Assembly (NCBI RefSeq): GCF_000373385.1
Contig: NZ_KB891331.1
Location: 62,001 to 126,000, forward strand
Source of the DNA: Thiobacillus thioparus DSM 505
GTDB lineage: Bacteria > Pseudomonadota > Gammaproteobacteria > Burkholderiales > Thiobacillaceae
DNA length: 64,000 nucleotides
Direction: 5' to 3'
The translations under genes and the position numbers were made by a program. This document shows, piece after piece, positions 47,586-54,995 of the stretch. Under the pieces are notes generated by a model, which saw nothing but the letters and a program-made list of their open reading frames with translations, was not told the origin of the DNA and did no database searches. Every line of letters begins with the position of its first letter. Positions within the stretch are counted from its first letter, which is position 1.

Positions 47586-48842
47586 GCCAAATCCCGGCGG
47601 ACCGCAGAACCAGATGCTCGCCGACTGCCATTGCGGCACGGCTGCGCGAATGCGATCGGCATCGAGTCGTCCATCTTTCCCGCTGACCAGCACATGCAGG
47701 CGTACATGGGCCGCCTGGGCATCGGCCGTGAGTTTGTCGATGGCGGCCTGTTCGAAATCCGCCGTCGGATGGAACAGGTCGATCTCCTGTTCGCCGGGCA
47801 TGCGCGCCAGCTGCTTCATGCGGGCGATGAAGGGGGTGATGCCGATGCCGGCGCCGATCCATATCTGGCGCGAGCGCCCGTCGCGGAAATCGAAGCAGCC
47901 ATAAGGCCCTTCCACCGTGACGGGCGCACCGATCTTCAAGCGATCATGCAGCTTGCTGGTATGGTCGCCAAGCGCCTTGGTGATGAAGACGATGCGGCGG
48001 TCATCGGCGTCCCAGGCCGATGCAATCGTGTACGGATGAGCGCCTTCGCTTTTTCTGGACGTGACAAAGGCAAACTGTCCGGCATTGTGGCCAGGCCAGC
48101 CGCTTTCCAGGCGGATAGCCGTTTCGAGTACGCGCAATTCCGGGTAGTAGATGAGCGATTCGATCGTGCCCTGCACTCTGCGGTTGACCCCGACGCGACG
48201 CAACAGGACAAGCAGCGCCGCCACGGTGCCGCCCAGCATCAACAGGGCCATGGCCCACCCGACTGGCTGCGACCAGTAGGCAAACTTGAGCAGCACGACG
48301 GAGTGATAAACCAGTATCAGATAAACCACCGCCAGCCATTTGTGCGTCTTGGTGAACAGGTGGTAGGGAAAACGCCTGACCAGCGCCAGGACGATCAGCA
48401 CCACCGCGGCATAAAACGCCCACTCGCCCAGCGATTCAGCCAGCCCGCGCTGGCCGCGCAGCCAGCTCTCGGCCGGCCCCAGCATCTGGCCGGCAGCCGA
48501 CTTGCGTGCAGGCCTGCTGAGCCATCCCCAGCCCACCATCCACTTGGTTCCTTGCGCCCACCACCAGTGAATGCAGGAAAACACCAGCCCGGTGATCCCC
48601 AGCCATTTATGCAAGCGATACATCTTGTCGAGCCCGTCCAGAGGGGGCTCCAGCCATTTTGGCCGCGTGGCCAGCAGCATGGCGACACTCATGGCGCCCA
48701 TGCCGATGACGCCGGTGTATTGCATCAGTACGGTGCGAAGCGCGAAATAGGTGAAAGGATCGGGCACCCACGTGTCGGCCAGCAACCACAGAGCCGTCAG
48801 TGCCAGCAGTAGCGCCCAAAAAACCAGCTTGATGTTCTTCAT
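47583..48842 (-). CDS. Ferric-reductase-like flavocytochrome, C-terminally truncated by amber
   Basis: The visible product has 419 residues. It has an N-terminal ferric-reductase transmembrane domain with about six helices and heme-ligand His candidates (MYRLHKWLGITGLVFSCIHWW, THKWLAVVYLILVYH), then a FAD-binding domain (GHNAGQFAFVT, HPYTIAS) and an NAD-binding domain (WIGAGIGITPFIARM) ending at FCGPPGFG. It moves electrons from NAD(P)H to a periplasmic acceptor, perhaps metal. The last 25 codons, normally ending in FHQE-F-MR, are beyond the in-frame TAG. The ATG at 48842 is chosen as the start of the first helix. Function may be lost unless the TAG is read through. Confidence 0.8.
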   Translation of the reverse strand: MKNIKLVFWALLLALTALWLLADTWVPDPFTYFALRTVLMQYTGVIGMGAMSVAMLLATRPKWLEPPLDGLDKMYRLHKWLGITGLVFSCIHWWWAQGTKWMVGWGWLSRPARKSAAGQMLGPAESWLRGQRGLAESLGEWAFYAAVVLIVLALVRRFPYHLFTKTHKWLAVVYLILVYHSVVLLKFAYWSQPVGWAMALLMLGGTVAALLVLLRRVGVNRRVQGTIESLIYYPELRVLETAIRLESGWPGHNAGQFAFVTSRKSEGAHPYTIASAWDADDRRIVFITKALGDHTSKLHDRLKIGAPVTVEGPYGCFDFRDGRSRQIWIGAGIGITPFIARMKQLARMPGEQEIDLFHPTADFEQAAIDKLTADAQAAHVRLHVLVSGKDGRLDADRIRAAVPQWQSASIWFCGPPGFG

Positions 48843-49006
48843 GCCCAAATCTCGATCCGGTTGATTGCAAATGGCTCCGCGCGATGACTCAAAGTACGCA
48901 TGTGGACATGCATGTGTTTTTCGACCCACTGTCAGAATAGCTTTTACGCGCGTATTTGGAGAAGGTGAACCCATGCGGCGCCCAGGATTGCCGAATAAAC
49001 GTTTCT

Positions 49007-49023
49007 CTTAAGGTGCCCCTAAG
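49007..49023 (+). promoter_or_regulatory. CTTAAG-N5-CCTAAG operator upstream of the b561/SHP/DHC/two-component operon
   Basis: CTTAAG at 49007-49012, five bases, then CCTAAG at 49018-49023: a tandem repeat in the same 11-base register as the perfect site at 47439-47455. A -10-like TACAGT lies at 49034-49039, so the repeat would overlap the -35 region, as PmrA boxes do. The downstream operon encodes the QseB/PmrA-like regulator itself, which suggests autoregulation. Confidence 0.7.
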
Positions 49024-49068
49024 CTGGGGCGCATACAGTCTGCTGCATTCCCCTCTCAGGAGACTGCC

Positions 49069-49692
49069 ATGTCACATGCCGCCACCCATCCGCACCGCGT
49101 GTTCGACCCCTTGCTGCGCCTGCTGCACTGGGTCATTGCGCTGTCCATCGTATCGCTCATCGTCACCAGCCAACTGGCCGACTGGTTCGAACACGGGCCG
49201 TATGAAAAGACACTCTGGAATCTGCACATTCTCATCGGCTACACCCTGACGGCAGGCCTGTTGACACGCCTGCTGTGGAGTTTGGCTGGTCCGGCCAGCG
49301 CGCGTTGGCGCGACCTGTGGCATCCCGCCGTGTGGAAGGACAGCGTCAGGAATTTGCGCCTGCCCAAGACCCACCGCGCCGGACACGATCCGCTCGCCAG
49401 CCTGGGCTATCTGTTCGCCTATGGCGTGATGACGCTGATGGTCGTCACCGGGCTGGGGCTGGCCGCCAGCGAATTCCAGACGGGCCCGCTCGCCGGCTGG
49501 CTGGGCGATGTGGCGTGGCTGGAGGATGTGCTGGGTGAACCGCACGAATTCGGATTCGGCCTGATGCTCGGTTTCATCGGCCTGCATCTGGCTGCGCTGG
49601 TGTTTCACCAATGGCGCGGCGAACGGGTGGCGCAAAGCATGGTGACCGGCAAGCAATACCTCGGCACGGGAAACGAGGTGCAGCATGATTAA
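49069..49692 (+). CDS. Cytochrome b561-type membrane protein
   Basis: A 207-residue protein with four transmembrane helices and histidines in the heme-ligand positions: DPLLRLLHWVIALS, LWNLHILIGYTL, GLMLGFIGLHLAALVFH. A VWKDSVRNLRLPKTHRAGHDPLA loop follows the second helix. It resembles the membrane cytochrome b that accompanies SHP and diheme cytochrome c. It probably delivers quinol electrons to the soluble cytochromes encoded next, overlapping the following start by eight bases. AGGAG at 49058-49062 is its ribosome-binding site. Confidence 0.9.
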   Translation: MSHAATHPHRVFDPLLRLLHWVIALSIVSLIVTSQLADWFEHGPYEKTLWNLHILIGYTLTAGLLTRLLWSLAGPASARWRDLWHPAVWKDSVRNLRLPKTHRAGHDPLASLGYLFAYGVMTLMVVTGLGLAASEFQTGPLAGWLGDVAWLEDVLGEPHEFGFGLMLGFIGLHLAALVFHQWRGERVAQSMVTGKQYLGTGNEVQHD

Positions 49693-50095
49693 GCCCCTTC
49701 TCTACGGTGGCCTGGCGGTACTCGGCATGGCCTCCGCCATGGCGAAGGCCGACAGCCCTGCCAGTCTGATGGCGCAGTATGCGCAGCAGGCGGGCGTGCC
49801 GGTGTCCGGCTTGTCCGCCTCGCGCGGCGCGACCTTGTATCGCACCGAGCACCCGGGCCGCGATGGTCAGGCCGTGAGCTGTGCCGGCTGCCACACCGCC
49901 AACCCGGCCCAGGCCGGACGCAGCCGCGTCGGCAAGCGCATCGAGCCGCTGGCGCCGGCGGCCAATCCGCAGCGCTTCACCGATGCGGCCAAGGTCGAGA
50001 AATGGTTCCGACGCAACTGCCAGGATGTCCTGCAACGCGAATGCAGCGCGCAAGAAAAGGGCGATTTCATCGCCTGGTTGAGCCAGGCCCGATAA
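49685..50095 (+). CDS. SHP-type cytochrome c (DUF1924)
   Basis: A 136-residue periplasmic protein with signal peptide (about 1-22). The heme site is CAGCH (Cys66-His70). The C-terminal half strongly resembles the sphaeroides heme protein: RIEPLAPAANPQRFTD, VEKWFRRNCQDVLQREC. In SHP an Asn is the sixth iron ligand and is displaced by O2 or NO; here the matching residue is Asn111, and Cys112/Cys120 would form the loop disulfide. Encoded between cytochrome b561 and a diheme cytochrome c, its expected partners. Confidence 0.92.
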   Translation: MIKPLLYGGLAVLGMASAMAKADSPASLMAQYAQQAGVPVSGLSASRGATLYRTEHPGRDGQAVSCAGCHTANPAQAGRSRVGKRIEPLAPAANPQRFTDAAKVEKWFRRNCQDVLQRECSAQEKGDFIAWLSQAR

Positions 50096-50105
50096 GGAGC
50101 ACACC

Positions 50106-50636
50106 ATGAATTATCTATTACGCGGAATCGGGGTCGTCGCGGCGGTCGGCGTATTCAGCCTGTTGGCGTTTTCGTTGCCTTCGGGCGATGCGCATGGCGA
50201 TGGCGGCGGCAATGTCCTGCCACGGACGGCCAACAAGGCCTGGCAACAGGAATGCGCAAGCTGCCATATCGCCTATTCGCCGGCTTTCCTGCCGAAGGCG
50301 TCGTGGCGACGCCTGATGAGCGGGCTCGACCAGCACTTCGGTGAAAACGCCAGCCTTGATCCGGCAACCCAGGCTGATATCCTGCGATTCCTGGAGGCCA
50401 ACGCCGCCGACAGCGGCACCAGCCGGATGGGCAGTCGGGTGATGCAAAGCATGGGAGTCAGTGCGGCACCCTTGCGCATCACCGACACCCGCTGGTTCGT
50501 GCGCAAGCACGACGAGGTTTCGCAGGCGACGTGGTCGCGCAAATCGATCGGCTCCGCCGCCAATTGTGCTGCCTGCCACCGCCAGGCGGAACAGGGCGTG
50601 TTCGACGAGGACACGGTCAGGATTCCGAAACAATGA
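50106..50636 (+). CDS. Diheme cytochrome c (DHC family)
   Basis: A 176-residue periplasmic protein with an N-terminal signal/anchor (about 1-30). Two heme sites: CASCH (Cys50-His54) and CAACH (Cys154-His158), with WRRLMSGLDQHFGENASLD between them, the DHC pattern. DHC passes electrons from membrane cytochrome b to SHP. It starts ten bases after the SHP stop. The response-regulator gene follows after 20 bases. Confidence 0.92.
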   Translation: MNYLLRGIGVVAAVGVFSLLAFSLPSGDAHGDGGGNVLPRTANKAWQQECASCHIAYSPAFLPKASWRRLMSGLDQHFGENASLDPATQADILRFLEANAADSGTSRMGSRVMQSMGVSAAPLRITDTRWFVRKHDEVSQATWSRKSIGSAANCAACHRQAEQGVFDEDTVRIPKQ

Positions 50637-50656
50637 CCCAAGGATGAACCGGAACG

Positions 50657-51325
50657 ATGCGCATATTGTTGGTGGAAGATGACCGCCTTCTGGGCGACGG
50701 CCTGCAGGTGGGACTGACCCAGGCGGGCTATGCCGTCGACTGGCTGCGCGATGGCGAGGCGGCGGTAATGGCCCTGTCCACCGAATCGTTTGCGGCTGTG
50801 GTGCTCGACCTGGGGCTGCCGAAACGCGACGGCCTGTCGGTGCTGCAATGGCTGCGTGGGCGCCATGACGCGACGCCGGTGCTGATCCTGACCGCGCGCG
50901 ACCAGCTGGAGGACAAAGTGCGCGGGCTTGACCTCGGCGCCGATGACTATGTGCTGAAGCCCTTCGACCTCGACGAGATTACCGCCCGCCTGCGCGCGCT
51001 GGTACGGCGCGCCCATGGCCGCCCTGAGCCCGTGCTCGCCGTCGGCGAGATCGAACTCAATCCGGCGGCACGCAGCGTGACGCGCGCCGGCCAGGCCGTC
51101 GAACTGACCCCGCGCGAATTCGACCTGCTGCACCTGCTGCTGGAAAACACCGACCGGGTGCTGACACGCCGCGCGTTGGAAGAACAGCTCTACACCTGGA
51201 ACGAGGCCGTCGACAGTAACGCGCTCGAAGTCCACATCCACCACCTGCGGAAGAAGCTCGGCAACGACCTGATCCGTACCGTGCGCGGCGTCGGCTACAT
51301 GGTGCCGGCGGGCGCGACGCCATGA
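50657..51325 (+). CDS. OmpR-family response regulator (QseB/PmrA-like)
   Basis: A 222-residue two-component regulator. Receiver domain (about 1-115): MRILLVEDDRLLGDGL with the acidic pocket, VVLDLGLPKRDG carrying the phospho-acceptor Asp, and LGADDYVLKPF with the conserved Lys. The winged-helix DNA-binding domain (about 125-222) ends HIHHLRKKLG and VRGVGYMV. It resembles QseB/PmrA. The CTTAAG-type operator pair seen upstream (49007-49023) and near the RND operon (47439-47455) fits the known binding site of that subfamily. The stop overlaps the sensor kinase start by four bases. Confidence 0.94.
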   Translation: MRILLVEDDRLLGDGLQVGLTQAGYAVDWLRDGEAAVMALSTESFAAVVLDLGLPKRDGLSVLQWLRGRHDATPVLILTARDQLEDKVRGLDLGADDYVLKPFDLDEITARLRALVRRAHGRPEPVLAVGEIELNPAARSVTRAGQAVELTPREFDLLHLLLENTDRVLTRRALEEQLYTWNEAVDSNALEVHIHHLRKKLGNDLIRTVRGVGYMVPAGATP

Positions 51326-52692
51326 ACCAGCCCTATTCCCTGCGGCGGCGGCTGGTGTGGCTGCTGACCGGCTCGGTGGCGGCGATCTGGCTGCTGTCCG
51401 CGCTGGTGGTGTATCAGCGCGCGCACCATGAAGCGGACGAATTGCTCGACGGCCAGCTGACACAGGTCGCCGACACCTTGCTGGCGATCGTGGCGGCCGG
51501 CGAAGTCGAGCATTTTGCGAAGGAACTCCAGGATCACAGCCATCACAATCCGGTGCCCATCGCATTCGAGGTGTGGCACGACACTGACGGACGGATGCTG
51601 CGTCTGGCCACGTCCATGGGTCACGCCGGGTTTGAATCCGGGATCGGGCCGGGATTCAGCGAGCGCCAGTACGAAGGCGCACGCTGGCGATTCTATGCGG
51701 TACAGGATCCCGACGCGGAATATCGGGTCGTCGTCGGCCAGGCCCACGCGGCACGCGAAGGTCTGGCGCGCGAGATTGGCCTGTCTCTGCTGATTCCCGC
51801 CGCGCTGGCGCTGCCGCTGATGGCGCTGGCGGTCTGGTGGGGCATCGGCCGCAACCTGCGGCCGGTGGATACGGTGGCGCACCAAGTCGGCGCGCTCGAT
51901 GTGCAGGCCCTGACGCCACTCGACGAATCGCCCGCCCTGCCCGAAGAAATTGCGCCGCTGCGCGCCGCACTCAACGCACTGATCCGGCGCGTCAACGAAG
52001 CCTTCGAAAACGAGCGCCGCTTCACCGCGGATGCCGCGCACGAATTGCGCACCCCGCTGGCGGCATTGAAAGTGCAGACGCAGGTCGCGCTGCGCGCGCA
52101 AACGGCTGACAGCCAGCAGCATGCGCTGGCGCAGGTGATCGTCGGCGTAGACCGGATGACGCACCTGGTCGAGCAATTGCTGACCCTCGCGCGCGTCGAT
52201 CCGGCTACGCAGGGCAGCCCGCCCGCGCCCCTGGATCCCGCAGAAATCGTGGCGACAGTGTGCGAAGAACTTTTGCCCCAAGCGCAACGCCAGGGGCAAA
52301 CCCTGACGGTCGATGCGGCAGCGGGATGCCGTATCGCCATCACGGCGGCATGGCTGCAGGTCGCGGTCCGCAACCTGCTCGACAACGCCGTTCACTATGC
52401 GGGGGAAGGCGCGCGGATCGACGTACGCATCGCGCATCGCGGAACGAGCTGTGCCATCACCGTTGCCGACGATGGCCCAGGCGTGGCCCCTGCGCTGCGG
52501 TCGCAACTCAGTGCCCGCTTCGTGCGCGGAGAGGTCGAAAACGAGGGATGCGGCCTCGGTCTTTCCATCGTCGCGCGCATTGCAGCACTCTCACATGCCC
52601 AGCTTGAACTGGGGGATGGACTGCAGCGTGCGGATGGCGGCCACGGGTTTGCGGCCACGCTGCGCTTCAACGCAACGACCGTTCCCGCCTAA
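51322..52692 (+). CDS. Sensor histidine kinase (QseC-like)
   Basis: A 456-residue inner-membrane kinase. TM1 (about 13-30, LVWLLTGSVAAIWLLSALVV) and TM2 (about 153-175) bound a periplasmic sensor of about 120 residues with a His-rich part (KELQDHSHHNPVP), then HAMP-like and HisKA domains (FTADAAHELRTPLAALK, phospho-His) and an HATPase domain (NLLDNAVHYA, DDGPGVAP, GCGLGLSIVARI). It phosphorylates the response regulator. The histidines in its periplasmic loop might sense metal, an inference. The ATG at 51322 overlaps the regulator stop. Confidence 0.93.
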   Translation: MNQPYSLRRRLVWLLTGSVAAIWLLSALVVYQRAHHEADELLDGQLTQVADTLLAIVAAGEVEHFAKELQDHSHHNPVPIAFEVWHDTDGRMLRLATSMGHAGFESGIGPGFSERQYEGARWRFYAVQDPDAEYRVVVGQAHAAREGLAREIGLSLLIPAALALPLMALAVWWGIGRNLRPVDTVAHQVGALDVQALTPLDESPALPEEIAPLRAALNALIRRVNEAFENERRFTADAAHELRTPLAALKVQTQVALRAQTADSQQHALAQVIVGVDRMTHLVEQLLTLARVDPATQGSPPAPLDPAEIVATVCEELLPQAQRQGQTLTVDAAAGCRIAITAAWLQVAVRNLLDNAVHYAGEGARIDVRIAHRGTSCAITVADDGPGVAPALRSQLSARFVRGEVENEGCGLGLSIVARIAALSHAQLELGDGLQRADGGHGFAATLRFNATTVPA

Positions 52693-52709
52693 CCGCACGA
52701 GGCAACCCG

Positions 52710-53093
52710 CTAGCGGCGGGAACCGGACCCCATGCCAGAACCCGGTCCCATTCCTGGTCCCATCCCCGGCCCCATACCGGATCCGGGCCCCATGCCCGCA
52801 GGCGGCATGTCGGGCAGGGTCTTGCCCTGGGCCTGGGCACGCTCCTGCATCTGCTTGTGATGTTCCAGGCGGAAAGCTTCGCGTTCCTGCTGGGTTTTCA
52901 GCGTACGCATGTGATTGCGGTATTCGATCCGCTCCTGCTGTGTCATCAGTTCGGAACCGTAAATACGATCCTGATCCCGTACCTGGGTGCGGTCCTGATC
53001 GCGCGCCTGATCGGCGGCGTATACCGGCATGATGCCCGCCATCCCCAAGGAAAGGGCAAGGGCGGCTATTGATATGCGTGATATGCGTTTCAT
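52710..53093 (-). CDS. Secreted Met/Gly-rich low-complexity protein
   Basis: A 127-residue exported protein with a signal peptide (about 1-26, ending VYAA), a charged helical middle (RDQDRTQVRDQDRIYG, RNHMRTLKTQQEREAF) and a C-terminal tail of MGPG/SGMG repeats (about 98-125). The Met-rich tail, next to copper genes, could bind Cu(I), but this is inference. AAGGAG six bases before the ATG at 53093 supports the start. I do not recognise a family. Confidence 0.75.
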   Translation of the reverse strand: MKRISRISIAALALSLGMAGIMPVYAADQARDQDRTQVRDQDRIYGSELMTQQERIEYRNHMRTLKTQQEREAFRLEHHKQMQERAQAQGKTLPDMPPAGMGPGSGMGPGMGPGMGPGSGMGSGSRR

Positions 53094-53250
53094 CTCTGTC
53101 TCCTTAGCGAAATAAATGTCCTCACACGCGATATTGCGCCTGCTCGACATTGTTCATTTCCAATCTAGTACAAACGACCTGCTTATCCTAATGTTGGATG
53201 CTTCATGCCTGAATGACCCTCCGCGGTTCGCCAGATCCAGGTCTTGTCCG

Positions 53251-53562
53251 CTATTGCGCAGGCTGGATCGCGGTGACGGTCAGGGTATCGTCGATGCTCT
53301 CGGCATGAAATTTCACTACATCGCCCACTTTGAGGCCCTTCATCAGTTCCGGAGGCTGCACCCGGAACACCATGGTCATGGCGGGCATATCGAGGTTGAC
53401 GATCGGCCCATGTCGCAGGGTGAGCTTGCCGTTGGCGGCATCCACCCGACGCACGACGCCGTCGGTCATCACATTGGCCTGCGCAGCCGGCGGAGCCGCA
53501 GGTTCGGCGCGTAGCGGGGAAACGATCGCCAGCGCGGCAAGCAATGGAATCCATGTCTTCAT
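53251..53562 (-). CDS. CusF-like periplasmic copper-binding protein
   Basis: A 103-residue periplasmic protein: signal peptide (about 1-19), then an OB-fold resembling CusF with GVVRRVDAANGKLTLRHGPI and LDMPAMTMVF. CusF binds Cu(I)/Ag(I) via His, two Met and a Trp; here the His (in RHGPI) and both Met (in PAMTM) are kept, but the Trp is replaced by Met (LDM). It may deliver copper to an RND adaptor. It is 33 bases downstream of the multicopper oxidase gene on the same minus-strand run. Confidence 0.9.
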   Translation of the reverse strand: MKTWIPLLAALAIVSPLRAEPAAPPAAQANVMTDGVVRRVDAANGKLTLRHGPIVNLDMPAMTMVFRVQPPELMKGLKVGDVVKFHAESIDDTLTVTAIQPAQ

Positions 53563-53595
53563 TTCAGCTCCTTCATGTATCGCTATCGATAGCGT

Positions 53596-54984
53596 TCAAT
53601 GACCGGCGTGGCCGGTGGGTTTGCGCACAGTCACTTCGACGTCGCCCGGCATGCCCTGGGGCGAGGCGGCTTGCGGCGCGCGCACGGCCGGCTCGGCCGA
53701 CGCATCGAGGACTTCGCGCGCCTGCGTGCCAGGTGGCTGCTTGTACCAGCCAGAGTCGGAATAGTCGCCGCGTTTCTGTCCGCGCCGCACCTTCATGACA
53801 CTGAACATGCCGCCCATCTCGACCGAGCCGAAGGGGCCTCGGCCGGTCATCATCGGCAGCGTGTTGTCGGGCAGCGGCATCTCCATGTTGGCCATGTCGG
53901 CCATGCCGCGCTCGCCCATTGCCATGTAGTCGGGAATGAGCTTGTTGATCTTGCTCGCCAGGCCGCTGTAATCGACGCCGATCATGGTTGGCACCGCATG
54001 GCCCATTGCATTCATGGTGTGATGGCTTTTGTGGCAGTGGAAGGCCCAGTCGCCTTCCTCGTCGGCGACGAATTCGATCTGGCGCATCTGACCGACCGCG
54101 ATGTCAACGGTCACCTCCGGCCAGCGTGCCGATTTCGGCACCGGACCGCCATCGGTGCCAGTCACCTCGAAATCCACGCCGTGCAGATGCATCGGGTGGT
54201 TGGTCATGGTGAGGTTGCCCATGCGGATGCGCACCCGATCGTTCAGTCGCACATTGAGCGTGTCGATGCCCGGAAAGGCACGGCTGTTCCAGGTCCACAG
54301 GTTGAAGTCGAGCATGGTATTCACCGAGGGCGTGGCGCTACCGGGGTCGATATCGTAGGCGTTGATGAGGAAGCAGAAATCGCGGTCGACCGGTTCGATC
54401 AAGGGGTGTTTGCCTTTGGGATGCGTCACCCAGAAACCCATCATGCCCATCGCCATCTGCGTCATCTCGTCGGCGTGCGGGTGGTACATGAAGGTACCGG
54501 GGCGGCGCGCGACGAATTCGTAGACGAAGGTCTTGCCCGGCTGGATATGGGGCTGGGTCAGCCCGCCAATGCCGTCCATGCCATTGGGCAGGCGCTGGCC
54601 GTGCCAGTGGATGGTGGTGTGTTCGGGCAGGCGGTTGGTGACGAAAATACGCACGCGATCGCCTTCCACCACTTCTATCGTGGGGCCGGGGCTCTGGCCG
54701 TTGTAACCCCACAGATGCGCCTTCATGCCGGGCGCGATCTCGCGCACCACCGGCTCGGCGACGAGGTGGAACTCCTTCACGCCATCTTTCATGCGCCAGG
54801 GCAGCGTCCAGCCGTTCAGCGTCACCACCGGATTGTAGGGACGGCCGTTGGGCGGCAGCAGCGGTGGCTGGGTATCGGGCTTGTCCATGCTGATCACTTC
54901 AGGAAGGACCGCCAGGGCAGCCGGGCTCACCGTAGCGACGGCTGCTGCTCCGCCGAGTTTGAAAAAATCACGTCTTGAGGTCAT
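53596..54984 (-). CDS. Multicopper oxidase (CopA/CueO-like), TAT-exported
   Basis: A 462-residue copper oxidase. The Tat signal begins MTSRRDFFKLGG. Copper-ligand motifs are IHWHGQ, YHPHADEM, NHPMHLHG and FHCHKSHHTMNAM (the type 1/type 3 pattern). A Met-rich region is seen at about 370-420 (GMADMANMEM, DNTLPMM), which is common in copper-detoxifying enzymes. It may oxidise Cu(I) in the periplasm. The ATG at 54984 has AAAGGA seven bases before it. It is followed by the TolC-like gene upstream and by the CusF gene downstream. Confidence 0.93.
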   Translation of the reverse strand: MTSRRDFFKLGGAAAVATVSPAALAVLPEVISMDKPDTQPPLLPPNGRPYNPVVTLNGWTLPWRMKDGVKEFHLVAEPVVREIAPGMKAHLWGYNGQSPGPTIEVVEGDRVRIFVTNRLPEHTTIHWHGQRLPNGMDGIGGLTQPHIQPGKTFVYEFVARRPGTFMYHPHADEMTQMAMGMMGFWVTHPKGKHPLIEPVDRDFCFLINAYDIDPGSATPSVNTMLDFNLWTWNSRAFPGIDTLNVRLNDRVRIRMGNLTMTNHPMHLHGVDFEVTGTDGGPVPKSARWPEVTVDIAVGQMRQIEFVADEEGDWAFHCHKSHHTMNAMGHAVPTMIGVDYSGLASKINKLIPDYMAMGERGMADMANMEMPLPDNTLPMMTGRGPFGSVEMGGMFSVMKVRRGQKRGDYSDSGWYKQPPGTQAREVLDASAEPAVRAPQAASPQGMPGDVEVTVRKPTGHAGH

Positions 54985-54995
54985 GGAAAATCCTT

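Noticed and set aside
52730-52800. Repetitive DNA that might be a CRISPR or tandem-repeat array
   Set aside because: Short degenerate units within a Met/Gly-rich reading frame; no spacers, no cas genes.
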